Positions 26,637-34,813 are shown, counted from the stretch's first letter. The stretch is 64,000 nucleotides of DNA from Nocardia aurea (GCF_003123685.1 NZ_QCYJ01000127.1:62001-126000), one strand, 5' to 3'. Program-made: numbers and translations. The notes: generated by a model from the sequence alone, not told the origin.

Positions 26637-26643
26637 GCGCCGA

Positions 26644-27309
26644 TCAGCCGGGGGTCACCAGCCCCGATTCATAGGCCAACACGACGGCCTGGGCTCGGTC
26701 GCGCAGACCGAGTTTCGAGAAGACCTTGGACACATGGGTTTTCACGGTCTGTTCGGCGACGAAGAGACTTTCCGCGATCTCGATGTTGGACATGCCACGC
26801 GCGATCAGTTCCAGTACTTCGCGTTCGCGCGGGGTCAGCGAGGCGAGCGCGGGCGTCGGTTTGGCCCGGGTCGCGGTGCGGCGACGGGTGACGTCGGCGA
26901 TCAGCCTGCGGGTGACGGTCGGCGCGAGCAGCGCCTGCCCGTCGGCGACGACCCGGACCGCGCGCACCAATTCCTCGGCGGGCGCGTCCTTCAGCAGGAA
27001 TCCGCTGGCGCCGATGCTCAGCGCCTCGTACACGTAGTCGTCGATGTCGAAAGTCGTGAGCATGAGGACGCGCACCGGCGGATCGAAGCCGGCGGCCAGG
27101 ATGGCTCGGGCGGCGTCGAGGCCGTTCATCTCCGGCATCCTGACATCCATCAGCACCACGTCGGGGCGTAGCCGCTTGGCCTCGGCCACCGCGATCTTCC
27201 CGTCCGCCGCGTCGCCCACCACGCTGATATCCGATTGGGCGGCGAGCAGGGCGCCGAATCCCTGGCGCACCATCGCCTGGTCGTCGGCGATCAAAACCGT
27301 AATAGCCAC
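26644..27309 (-). CDS. NarL/LuxR-family response regulator
   Basis: The 221-aa protein has a receiver domain (VLIADDQAMVRQG, Asp55 in VVLMDVRMPEMNG, Lys in FLLKDAPAEE). A LuxR helix-turn-helix follows (LTPREREVLELIARGMSNIE to KTHVSKVFSKLGLRDRAQAV). The GTG at 27309 begins directly at the receiver core. A much longer open frame upstream reads antisense-like Arg/Gly-rich sequence and is rejected. The histidine kinase gene lies 65 bases upstream on the same strand. Confidence 0.92.
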   Translation of the reverse strand: MAITVLIADDQAMVRQGFGALLAAQSDISVVGDAADGKIAVAEAKRLRPDVVLMDVRMPEMNGLDAARAILAAGFDPPVRVLMLTTFDIDDYVYEALSIGASGFLLKDAPAEELVRAVRVVADGQALLAPTVTRRLIADVTRRRTATRAKPTPALASLTPREREVLELIARGMSNIEIAESLFVAEQTVKTHVSKVFSKLGLRDRAQAVVLAYESGLVTPG

Positions 27310-27374
27310 GCGCCCAGCGTAAGGCCCGCTGTACGACACCGCGTTCCGCCGTCGCCGTGACCGTCCCCGACCTC

Positions 27375-28592
27375 CTAGGCGGACCGGACGGCGGGCATTT
27401 CGTCCGCGGCGCGCACCGGGCCGAGGGTGCCGGGACCGAGCGGCAGCCGGGCCTCGACCACGAAACCGCCGTCCGTGTTCGGGCCCGCGATCACCTCGCC
27501 GCCGACGGCGAGGGCGCGGGCCCGCATGCCCGCGATCCCGTGACCTCCGTTGCCGACCGGACGCGCCGAGTCGGTGCCCGCGGCATTGGTGACCCGCAAC
27601 GTCAGGTCGAGATCGCGGACGATCAGCACCCGGACCGGCGCGCCGAGCGCGTGGCGCGAGGCGTTCGACAGCGATTCCTGCACGATCCGATACAGCGCGA
27701 GACCGGTCGTCTCGCCGATCGTCTCCAGGTCGCCGTTCACGGTCCACTCGATCGAGACGCCCGCGCGCCGCGCGCCCTCGAACAGGCCGACCACATCGGC
27801 GGCCTTGGGCTGCGGCGCGGTTTCCGGCAGCTGACCATCGCTGCGCAGCACGCCGAGCATGCCCCTGATCTCGTTCAACGCCTCGCGGGCCGTCGCGCCG
27901 ATGGAGTCGAATTCCGCGCGCGCGGCCGGGGTGACGCCTTCGACACGGTAGGGCGCCGTCTGCGCTTGCACCACGACCAGCGACATGTGGTGGGCGATCA
28001 CATCGTGCAGGTCACGGGCGATCCGGGCCTTCTCCTCCAGAATCGCGCGACGGGCGCGTTCGAGTTCGGTCTCCTCCTCCTGGCGCAGCAACTGCACGCG
28101 AGAGGAGACCAGCCAGCGGACCAGCAGCGCGAACAGCACCACCGCCGACAGGGCGATCGGCCAACCCCACGCCGCGCTCACCCCCTCGCCGGAGGTGGTG
28201 GTCGCGAACAGCAGCGAGGTGGCGAACCAGGCGATCGCGACGATCTGCATGGACGCGCGCAGACCCACCGCGAACAGCAACGCGATCAGCGACAGGATCT
28301 GCACCACCTGGAACGGCAGGTCGCTGCCTGGCTGATGCGGTATCGCCAACGCGATCACCAGCGCGGATCCGGCCGAGATGGCCCAGCCCAGTGCCGGGTT
28401 GACCCGCACGAGCAGGATCGGGAACACCGCCAACGCGGCGATGAACGGCTGCACCGCCACCGGAACCACGTGGGTGACGTGCAGTGTCGGCCACGCGACC
28501 GAATACAGCACGAGTGCCGTGACCACGGTGCACACATCGATCCACATCCGTGCGCTCATCACCCTGAACCAGGCACGGCTTCGCTGTTCCAT
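27375..28592 (-). CDS. NarL-type sensor histidine kinase
   Basis: The 405-aa protein has about five membrane helices in residues 15-165. A HisKA_3 domain follows with His196 in ARDLHDVIAHHMS, and a GHKL ATPase with IVQESLSNASRHA and GGHGIAGMRARALAVGG. It is operonic with the response regulator at 26644-27309. The stimulus is unknown; there is no large periplasmic loop. The gene is divergent from the phospholipase-like gene at 28761. Confidence 0.92.
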   Translation of the reverse strand: MEQRSRAWFRVMSARMWIDVCTVVTALVLYSVAWPTLHVTHVVPVAVQPFIAALAVFPILLVRVNPALGWAISAGSALVIALAIPHQPGSDLPFQVVQILSLIALLFAVGLRASMQIVAIAWFATSLLFATTTSGEGVSAAWGWPIALSAVVLFALLVRWLVSSRVQLLRQEEETELERARRAILEEKARIARDLHDVIAHHMSLVVVQAQTAPYRVEGVTPAARAEFDSIGATAREALNEIRGMLGVLRSDGQLPETAPQPKAADVVGLFEGARRAGVSIEWTVNGDLETIGETTGLALYRIVQESLSNASRHALGAPVRVLIVRDLDLTLRVTNAAGTDSARPVGNGGHGIAGMRARALAVGGEVIAGPNTDGGFVVEARLPLGPGTLGPVRAADEMPAVRSA

Positions 28593-28760
28593 GACTACGA
28601 CAGTAGAAACCCGGCCCGATCGCGCGCCTCATACCCGTGGGTGAATTCACTCCCCGTACCCCGGGGTGAGACGACAGGGCCGCTCCCCCGGTGGCGGGCG
28701 CGACGAACCGGACCGCGGCGGGACGCCCGCGGGTGCGCGCGATTCCTAGCGTCGACGACC

Positions 28761-29534
28761 ATGAGCACCTCGAGCACCGCACGACGGGTGAACCCCGGAT
28801 CCGACCGGGTCCACACCCGCGCTGCCGCCACCCCCAGCGCCGTCGTGCGGCGCTGCGCGGCGGTGACGGCCGTCGCGCTGACGGCGATCACCGCGACGGT
28901 CACCCTGGCCCCGGTGACCGGAGCCGTCACCGTCGACCGGCCGCCCGCCGTCGAGAACACCTCGGCCACACGGGCCGTGGCCGCGATCACCGGCTCCGGA
29001 ACCGGCGCGTTCGCCCTGCCCGACGATTTCACCTCGGTATTCGGGTACCGGCCGAGCACGATCGACGGTCTGTTGGTGAATCCCGGCGGCGACTGCTCCT
29101 CACCGGTCCCGCTGCCCGCCGAATTCGATATCGCCTGCAAGGCGCACGATCTCGGCTACGACCTGCTGCGCTACGCGGACCTGCGCGGCGAACCGCTCGG
29201 CCCGTGGGCTCGCCAGGCGATCGACGCCACGCTCGACCTGCGGATGCGGCAGGCGTGCGCCGACCGCACCGGCACGGTCGGACGGGCGCGGTGCCGCACC
29301 ATGGCCGATATCGCCGACGTCGCGGTGGACCTGAACTCACGCCGTCAGCACTACGGCGCACCGGTGGTCGAATCGCTGTTCGCGGGTTCGGGGGTGAGCG
29401 GGTGGCTGGTCGGGATCGTCGGGCTGGGAGTCACGGGTACGGCGGTTCTGCTGCGGTTCCTGCTCGACGCGATGCGTCACCGGATCGCCACCGGCGCGCC
29501 GACGCGGTTCGGTGCGGTGGGAGCGTCGGCATGA
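28761..29534 (+). CDS. Secreted/membrane phospholipase A2-like protein
   Basis: The 257-aa protein has an N-terminal signal or anchor (VALTAITATVTLAPVTGAVT). It carries the prokaryotic phospholipase A2 signature: NPGGDCSSP, then DIACKAHDLGYDLLRYADLR, containing the CxxHDxGYD catalytic His-Asp core. More cysteines follow (QACAD, ARCRT). A C-terminal membrane helix (WLVGIVGLGVTGTAVLLRFL) is unusual for secreted PLA2s and suggests anchoring. The stop overlaps the next gene by ATGA. Expected reaction: hydrolysis of phospholipid sn-2 ester bonds; not shown here. Confidence 0.82.
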   Translation: MSTSSTARRVNPGSDRVHTRAAATPSAVVRRCAAVTAVALTAITATVTLAPVTGAVTVDRPPAVENTSATRAVAAITGSGTGAFALPDDFTSVFGYRPSTIDGLLVNPGGDCSSPVPLPAEFDIACKAHDLGYDLLRYADLRGEPLGPWARQAIDATLDLRMRQACADRTGTVGRARCRTMADIADVAVDLNSRRQHYGAPVVESLFAGSGVSGWLVGIVGLGVTGTAVLLRFLLDAMRHRIATGAPTRFGAVGASA

Positions 29535-31033
29535 ATCGAGCGACGAAATCCGCTGCCGACGAGGGGATCGCACGCCGGTCGGATCGAGCGGGAGCACCCG
29601 CTACCGTTTCGACGTCGAACGGTGGCTCCCGCGTCGACGCGCACCGCGCGCACGCCGACGTGCGGCACAGGCGGTCGCGGGCGCGGATCGGACGCGGCGG
29701 TCGGCTCCCGCGACCACGAGTCGGCACCACGCTCGCGGCCGGTGCGGGCGTACTCGCGTCGCTGTCCCCCGGGCTGCTCCCCCGCACGTCCGGCGCGCAG
29801 GCGATTCTCACCGGACTACTCGTCGCCATGGCGCTCGGCGTGACGGGAGTCGTCCGCTTCGTGTTGCGCCGCAAGGGTTTCGACACCGATGTCCAGTTCG
29901 CCGCCTACCGGGGACCGCTGCTCGTGCTCACCGTCGTGCTGATCGTCGCCGCGGTCGCACAGGCGGGCCACTGGCAGAACGGTCTGCGGGCCGCGATGGG
30001 TACCCCGCCCATCGGCCCCGGGTACTGGGTGCGCTGCGGCGTGGGCGCCGCGCTGATCGCCGGGCTCGGCCTCGGACTCGCACGAAGTGTCGGTCGAGTA
30101 CTGCGTCGACTCGGTGCGGCGCGCGGCGTCGCGGTCACGGTCGCGGCGGCGGTCCTCGGCGGTGCGATCGTCGCGCCGACGGTGGCCGAATGGCGCTACG
30201 GCGTCTACGCGGCGGCCAATGCCACGGTCGATCCCACGGTGACGCCGCCGGTGGCGTCCGGCAGATCGGGCACCGCCGCGTCCGCCGTGAGTTGGACCTC
30301 GCTGGGCAGCCAGGGGCGCAGATTCGTCGCGGACGGACCCGACGGACCGATCCGCGTCTACGTGGGACTCGAGTCGGCGCCGGATCTCGACGCCAGGGTG
30401 GCGCTCGCGCTCGCGGAACTGGAACGATCCGGCGGTTTCCGCCGCGGCAATATCGTGGTCACCGTCCCCACGGGCTCGGGATGGATCGACGCCGACGCGG
30501 CAGCCGGATTCACCGAACGTTTCGGTGACGACGTCGCACTGGTCGGCTTGCAGTACTCGTTCGCGCCGAGCTGGGCGACGTTCGTCTTCGGCCGAGAGGA
30601 GGCCATCGCCTCGGCCCGCGCGCTGTTCACCGCGATCGAGCGGCGTCTCGCGGGCAGCGCCCGCCCGCCGCGACTGTTCGTCTACGGGCAGAGTCTCGGG
30701 GCGCTGGGCGGCAGTGCGCTGTTCACCGACGACGCCGATCAGGACCGTCGGACCTGCGCCGCGTTGTGGGCCGGTCCGCCCGCGGGCGATGTGCACCACG
30801 GCCGGGCGACGATCCTGGCCAACAGTTCGGACCCGGTGGTGCACTGGTCGCCCTCGCTGCTCTGGCGCGCCCCCGACCTCGACGACGTCCGGGTCGACGC
30901 ACCGATTCCGGCCTGGCTGCCGGTGCTGAGTTTCGTCCAGACCACCGCCGACCTGCTGTCGGCTCTCGACGCGCCCACCGGCCACGGCCACCGCTACGGC
31001 ACCGACCAGGGCACGAGTATGGGCGACTGCTGA
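29531..31033 (+). CDS. Membrane alpha/beta hydrolase (DUF2319/Abhydrolase_9 type)
   Basis: The 500-aa protein has an N-terminal membrane domain with about four helices (e.g. LLVLTVVLIVAAVAQAG, AALIAGLGLGLA). A C-terminal alpha/beta-hydrolase domain follows with nucleophile elbow YGQSLGALGG and conserved VYVGLESAP and VGLQYSFAPSW blocks. This architecture matches the actinobacterial integral-membrane hydrolase family with Abhydrolase_9_N and Abhydrolase_9 domains. Translational coupling to the PLA2-like gene suggests joint action on envelope lipids (inference). A 14-bp tandem duplication spans its stop codon. Confidence 0.85.
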   Translation: MNRATKSAADEGIARRSDRAGAPATVSTSNGGSRVDAHRAHADVRHRRSRARIGRGGRLPRPRVGTTLAAGAGVLASLSPGLLPRTSGAQAILTGLLVAMALGVTGVVRFVLRRKGFDTDVQFAAYRGPLLVLTVVLIVAAVAQAGHWQNGLRAAMGTPPIGPGYWVRCGVGAALIAGLGLGLARSVGRVLRRLGAARGVAVTVAAAVLGGAIVAPTVAEWRYGVYAAANATVDPTVTPPVASGRSGTAASAVSWTSLGSQGRRFVADGPDGPIRVYVGLESAPDLDARVALALAELERSGGFRRGNIVVTVPTGSGWIDADAAAGFTERFGDDVALVGLQYSFAPSWATFVFGREEAIASARALFTAIERRLAGSARPPRLFVYGQSLGALGGSALFTDDADQDRRTCAALWAGPPAGDVHHGRATILANSSDPVVHWSPSLLWRAPDLDDVRVDAPIPAWLPVLSFVQTTADLLSALDAPTGHGHRYGTDQGTSMGDC

Positions 31034-31051
31034 GGAGCGACTGCTGAGGAG
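31024..31051 (+). repeat. 14-bp tandem duplication spanning a stop codon
   Basis: The unit cgactgctgaggag occurs twice in a row (31024-31037, 31038-31051). The first copy contains the TGA of the hydrolase gene and the second duplicates the last codons and stop. It looks like a replication-slippage event with no effect on the protein. Confidence 0.8.
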
Positions 31052-31095
31052 CAACAACTGTGGAGATATAACTGCTATCGAACCTTGCCCCCGAG

Positions 31096-31109
31096 TAGAA
31101 CTTGTTCTA
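31096..31109. promoter_or_regulatory. KstR-like operator upstream of the SRPBCC gene
   Basis: The perfect palindrome tagaacttgttcta matches the mycobacterial KstR consensus TNNAACNNGTTNNA at every fixed position. It lies 11-24 bases upstream of the SRPBCC start, where the promoter or first transcribed bases would be. The 2-base centre rules out a LexA box. Confidence 0.6.
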
Positions 31110-31119
31110 ATTTTCTCCC

Positions 31120-31566
31120 ATGGGCTTTGTCATCGACGCCGCGGTCTACATCGACGCTCCCGCCGACCTGGTGTGGCAGGTGATCACCGATCTCCCGCGC
31201 TACGGCGAGTGGAATCCGTTCGTGAAACGGTGCGAGAGCACTCTCGAACCGGGAGCGCCGATCGATATGCTCGTCACCGTCATCGGCTCGTCGCCGCGTA
31301 AGCAGCGCGAATGGATCCGCACCAATATCCCCGGTCGCGAACTGAGCTACTCGATGAAACCGGTACCGCCGGGCGCCCTGCGCAGCCTGCGCTCGCACAC
31401 CGTCACCCCGGCCGGAGAGCACCGCACCCGCTACGAATCGCATTTCGAACTCGACGGCTGGCTGCATCCCGTCGTCGCCGCGGTCCTCGGCCGGAATCTG
31501 CGCAACGGTTTCGAGGGGATGACGGCCGGGATCCAACTCAGGGCCGAATCCCTGCGCACCGGCTGA
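31120..31566 (+). CDS. SRPBCC-family (polyketide cyclase/START-like) protein
   Basis: A 148-aa single-domain protein with the SRPBCC/polyketide-cyclase pattern: AAVYIDAPADLVWQVITDLP, YGEWNPFVKRC, then strands through HTVTPAGEHRTRYESHFE and a long C-terminal helix (LGRNLRNGFEGMTAGIQLRA). These folds bind hydrophobic ligands. There is no Shine-Dalgarno sequence before the ATG, which may mean a short leader or leaderless transcript. A KstR-like box immediately upstream suggests control with steroid degradation genes. Confidence 0.82.
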   Translation: MGFVIDAAVYIDAPADLVWQVITDLPRYGEWNPFVKRCESTLEPGAPIDMLVTVIGSSPRKQREWIRTNIPGRELSYSMKPVPPGALRSLRSHTVTPAGEHRTRYESHFELDGWLHPVVAAVLGRNLRNGFEGMTAGIQLRAESLRTG

Positions 31567-31636
31567 GACCCCCACGGAGCCGACCCATCGGACCCGGTGC
31601 CGTTTGACACCGACCCGACCGGGCACACGCACGAAT

Positions 31637-32311
31637 GTGGGAGCGACGCATTCGAGGAAAACGACCCTGCCCGCCGTCTTCGCGTTCGCCGTCGCGGCAG
31701 CGGCACTCGGCGCAGGCCCGGCGGCGGCGCGGGACGAACCCCCGGCCGTCGGCGGCGGCTCCGGCATAGTCATCGACCAGCGGGCCACCTGCACGCTGAC
31801 GACCGTGGGCTACGACGCCGCGGGCCGGTTGGTCGGGCTGACCGCCGGGCATTGCGGTGAACCGGGGGCCTCGGTGTCGGCGGAGGCGGCTCCGGATCAG
31901 GGCGTGGTCGGCAGATTCGTCCGGACGAATCACGAATTGGACTATGCCGTCATCGCGTTCGATCCGGATCGGATCAGTCCGGTGAACCGGGTCGGCACGC
32001 TGTCCATCGCCGATATCGGCGCACCGGCGCAATTCCCGAACGTGGTGTGCAAAAAAGGCAGGACCACCGGCAGCACCTGCGGGGTCACCTGGGGTGATCT
32101 CGCCGGACCGGAGAGCAGGACCTGGACTCAGCTCTGCGTCCTCGAAGGGGATTCGGGTGCGCCGATCGTCGTCGGCCGCACCCTCGTCGGAATGGTCAAC
32201 GCCTATTACGGCGTGGGCTGTTTCGGGCCGGAAATGGGCACCGACATTCATGCCGTCGTCGCCGATCTGAATGCCGGATCCGAGGTCGGAGCCGGATTTC
32301 GACCGATCTGA
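31637..32311 (+). CDS. Secreted trypsin-like (S1) serine protease
   Basis: A signal peptide (MGATHSRKTTLPAVFAFAVA to PAAA) precedes a compact chymotrypsin-like domain. The triad is visible as LTAGHC (His), LDYAVIAF (Asp) and EGDSGAP (Ser). Cys pairs include CTLTT/HCGE and VVCKKG/TCGV. The size resembles small Streptomyces-type S1 proteases, but no long propeptide is seen. The GTG at 31637 gives a normal signal peptide; a TTG at 31604 is an alternative that adds 11 residues. Neither has a strong ribosome site. Confidence 0.8.
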   Translation: MGATHSRKTTLPAVFAFAVAAAALGAGPAAARDEPPAVGGGSGIVIDQRATCTLTTVGYDAAGRLVGLTAGHCGEPGASVSAEAAPDQGVVGRFVRTNHELDYAVIAFDPDRISPVNRVGTLSIADIGAPAQFPNVVCKKGRTTGSTCGVTWGDLAGPESRTWTQLCVLEGDSGAPIVVGRTLVGMVNAYYGVGCFGPEMGTDIHAVVADLNAGSEVGAGFRPI

Positions 32312-32352
32312 CCGCAGGTCGGCGACCGGTGCGAAAGGGACGTGGAGCACAC

Positions 32353-32377
32353 GATTCGATGACATGTGACGGGGTAA
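32353..32377 (+). promoter_or_regulatory. Candidate SigF/SigB-type promoter for the anti-sigma-like gene
   Basis: gatt (32353-32356), a 15-base spacer and gggtaa (32372-32377) fit the actinobacterial stress-sigma pattern GNNT-N14-16-GGGTA. It lies about 95 bases upstream of the UsfX-like gene at 32473. Given the SigF-family gene 1.5 kb away, autoregulation is plausible. Confidence 0.4.
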
Positions 32378-32472
32378 TCAACCGACAAGATATCGACCGA
32401 TTCTTCCAGAGGTTCCAGGCCGGGCAGTCGCCCGATATTCGGGGCCGTCGGGTAATAGGTGGTGAAGTACAC

Positions 32473-32928
32473 ATGCAATCGGCTTCGGAAACTCTGTCCG
32501 ACACGACCACCGTCCGAATCCAGGTACCGGCACGGCGTGAACAACTCGCTTTGATGCGGGCGCTCGCGGACGCGGTGACCGTCGACGCCGAATTCCGCCC
32601 CGAGGACATCGCCGATATCCGGCTCGTCCTCAACGAGGTGGCGACGGCACTCGTCGTCGACGCGGTGCCCGGATCGATGATCGACTGCCGCTTCACCTAC
32701 GACAAGAACCGCATGTCGGTCGAGGTCGACTCCGCGGCCTGGGCGAACAGCGGAGTGACACAGCGCGATTTCGCGTGGCGCATCGTCCGCACACTCACCC
32801 ATGACGCCACCGCCAGCCAGGAGCCGTTCGACATCACCGTCTCCGGATATCCGACCCACGTGGAATTCGATTGGCGGCGAGGCGCACCGACGACGAACGA
32901 GAGCAACGACAGTGGTGATCAGGACTGA
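32473..32928 (+). CDS. UsfX/RsbW-like anti-sigma factor (paralogue 1)
   Basis: The 151-aa protein aligns by eye with M. tuberculosis UsfX and with the product of 34803-35228: VRIQVPARREQLALMRALAD, then DIADIRLVLNEVATALVVDA, SMIDCRFTY and RDFAWRIVRTLTHDA. As in UsfX, the GHKL N-box keeps Asn-Glu or Asp-Glu but lacks the usual E-x3-N-x3-H. An ATG at 32473 with GGTGGTGAAG upstream is the best start. It lies apart from the sigma gene, on the other strand, followed by the MEDS-HATPase gene. It could bind SigF or another stress sigma factor. Confidence 0.75.
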   Translation: MQSASETLSDTTTVRIQVPARREQLALMRALADAVTVDAEFRPEDIADIRLVLNEVATALVVDAVPGSMIDCRFTYDKNRMSVEVDSAAWANSGVTQRDFAWRIVRTLTHDATASQEPFDITVSGYPTHVEFDWRRGAPTTNESNDSGDQD

Positions 32929-32995
32929 GGCCGAGCGCGGGTTCGCGCACCGTCGCGGCGGTGCGACGCCCACATCGGCGAGATGGGAGGATACG

Positions 32996-34021
32996 GTGAC
33001 AGAGGCAACACTGGCACGATACCCACGTAACGGACACCCCATGACCGTCACCGAAACCGACGCGACCCGCGAATTCTCGCACCCGGCTCTGTTCTACGAC
33101 GGCGACGACGAATACCTGGCGGTCCTGGTTCCCTTCATTCGCGAAGGCCTCGCCCTCGGTGAGCCGGTCGCCGTCGCGGTACCCGACGCCAACCTCCGGC
33201 TGTTGCGCGCGGCGCTGGGAGATTCGGCGGCAGAGGTGACGTGGATCGATATGGAACAGGCGGGTCGCAACCCCGGCCGGATCATCGCCACGGTGCTGCG
33301 TGTGTTCGCCGACGAACACCCCGACACACACGTCCGCATCATCGGCGAGCCCATCTGGGCGGGACGGACCGAACTCGAGTATCCCGCCTGCGCCCAGCAC
33401 GAGGCCCTGATCAATCCCGCGTTCGCCGGACGTGACGTGACGATCGTCTGTCCCTACGATCTCGCCGCGCTCGGCGCCGAGGTCATCGCCGACGCCCATG
33501 CCACCCACCCCACGCTGTGGCAGGGCGATCGCCGCACCGCGAGCCCGGATTACGACCCGGACACCGTGATCGAGCGCCACAACCGGCCGATCCCGACACC
33601 CGAGGGCGCGGCGGAACTCACCGTCGCGGAATTCTCCGATATGGGCACCGCGCGCCGGTGGGCCGCCGAACACGGCAAACGCCTCGGATTCGACGACGCG
33701 CGACTGGGCGATCTGGAATTGATCGTCACCGAGTTGGCCACCAACAGCCTGTGCCACGGTAAAGGGCCGTCGACGGTCCGGCTCTGGACCGACGGCGACC
33801 ACCTCGTCTGTGAAGTGCACGACTTCGGACGTTTCGACGACGCGCTCGCCGGGCGCAGACCCCCGCGCGCCGGGGTGATCGGCGGCCGGGGTCTGCTGCT
33901 CGTGCACCGGCTCTGCGAGCTGGTGCGCACCCACGCGGCCCCGGACGGCACCACCCAGTACGCGATGATGGCGCTCACCCCGGCCCAGCGGTCAGTCGCG
34001 CATCGCCTGCTCGCGCAGTGA
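32996..34021 (+). CDS. MEDS domain plus GHKL ATPase (anti-sigma/kinase-like regulator)
   Basis: The 341-aa protein has an N-terminal MEDS sensory domain (residues ~30-190: HPALFYDGDDEYLAVLVPFI and EPIWAGRTELEYPACAQHEA). A C-terminal RsbW-type GHKL domain follows with intact N-box LIVTELATNSLCHGKG (Glu, Asn, His), G1 HDFGRF and GGRGLLLVHRLCE. Such fusions are common in actinobacteria and act as phosphorylatable anti-sigma regulators or antagonist kinases. The GTG at 32996 has GGGAGG five bases upstream; the ATG at 33041 is an alternative. Its last 30 bases overlap the end of the converging sigma factor gene. Confidence 0.85.
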   Translation: MTEATLARYPRNGHPMTVTETDATREFSHPALFYDGDDEYLAVLVPFIREGLALGEPVAVAVPDANLRLLRAALGDSAAEVTWIDMEQAGRNPGRIIATVLRVFADEHPDTHVRIIGEPIWAGRTELEYPACAQHEALINPAFAGRDVTIVCPYDLAALGAEVIADAHATHPTLWQGDRRTASPDYDPDTVIERHNRPIPTPEGAAELTVAEFSDMGTARRWAAEHGKRLGFDDARLGDLELIVTELATNSLCHGKGPSTVRLWTDGDHLVCEVHDFGRFDDALAGRRPPRAGVIGGRGLLLVHRLCELVRTHAAPDGTTQYAMMALTPAQRSVAHRLLAQ

Positions 34022-34813
34022 ACTCAGGGTCTTGGTGAGAATCCGCGAGACCTGCATCTGCGAACAACCCAGTCGCTCGGCGATCTCGATCTGCGTCAGC
34101 GAATCGAAGAAGCGCCAGACCAGCACCTGCCGCTGCCGTTCGGGAAGCGCTGCGATGAGCGGGCGGACGGCCAGATAGTCTTCGACCGAATCGTAGTTCG
34201 TGTCGTCGGCCCCCAGCGTGTCGAGCACCGAGGCGGGGGTGTTGTCGGAATCGCCGCCCTCGGGGGTGGGGTCGATCGGTGTGCTCTGGTAGGCGTTCCT
34301 GGCGATCAGCGCCTGGGTGACCTCGGTCAGCTCCGCGCCGATCTCCTCGGCGATCTCCCGCGCCCGTGGCATCCGACCCAGTTCGTGGGTCAGTTTCTCG
34401 GTCGCCGGTCCGATGGTCTGCTGGATCTCCTTGAGTCTGCGCGGTACCCGCACGGCCCAGGTGTGATCGCGGAAATGCCGCCTGACCTCGCCCATGATGG
34501 TCGGCACGGCGAAGGAGAGGAACGAGGCACCGTAGGAAGGATCGAATCGGTCGACCGCCTGGACCATACCGACGCGGGCGATCTGCAAGAGGTCGTCGTA
34601 ATTCTCGCCGCGGCCGGAGAACCGGCGGGCGATATTGGCCGCCAGCGGAAGACAGCGCTCGATGATGTCCTGACGCGACGCGGCACGGGCCGGATCGTCG
34701 GGATCGAACTCCGCGAGCCGGGCGAACATCGGTTCCAGGTTGTCGTAACTCTCGGTACCCGAATGACTCCGACGCTGCTCCGGTCTCGAACGCGGTTCGG
34801 CGCTATCGGCCAT
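33992..34813 (-). CDS. sigF: SigF/SigB-family stress sigma factor
   Basis: A 273-aa sigma-70 group 3 factor. Region 2: LPLAANIARRFSGRGENYDD, LLQIARVGMVQAVDRFDPSY, FLSFAVPTIMGEVRRHFRDH with the promoter-melting aromatic stretch DHTWAVRVPRRLKE. Region 3 follows. The region 4 helix-turn-helix is ALPERQRQVLVWRFFDSLTQ then LGCSQMQVSRILTKTLSSLR. The closest family is actinobacterial SigF. The upstream UsfX-like anti-sigma gene overlaps its start by 11 bases, as in the usfX-sigF operon of mycobacteria. Its 3' end overlaps the convergent MEDS-HATPase gene by 30 bases. Confidence 0.93.
   Translation of the reverse strand: MADSAEPRSRPEQRRSHSGTESYDNLEPMFARLAEFDPDDPARAASRQDIIERCLPLAANIARRFSGRGENYDDLLQIARVGMVQAVDRFDPSYGASFLSFAVPTIMGEVRRHFRDHTWAVRVPRRLKEIQQTIGPATEKLTHELGRMPRAREIAEEIGAELTEVTQALIARNAYQSTPIDPTPEGGDSDNTPASVLDTLGADDTNYDSVEDYLAVRPLIAALPERQRQVLVWRFFDSLTQIEIAERLGCSQMQVSRILTKTLSSLREQAMRD

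Noticed and set aside
27310..27747. N-terminal extension of the response regulator gene at 26644-27309
   Set aside because: The extension is Arg/Gly-rich and antisense-like relative to the histidine kinase gene that occupies the same bases in another frame.
31096..31109. LexA SOS box
   Set aside because: The GAAC and GTTC halves are separated by 2 bases, not 4, so the site fits KstR rather than LexA.
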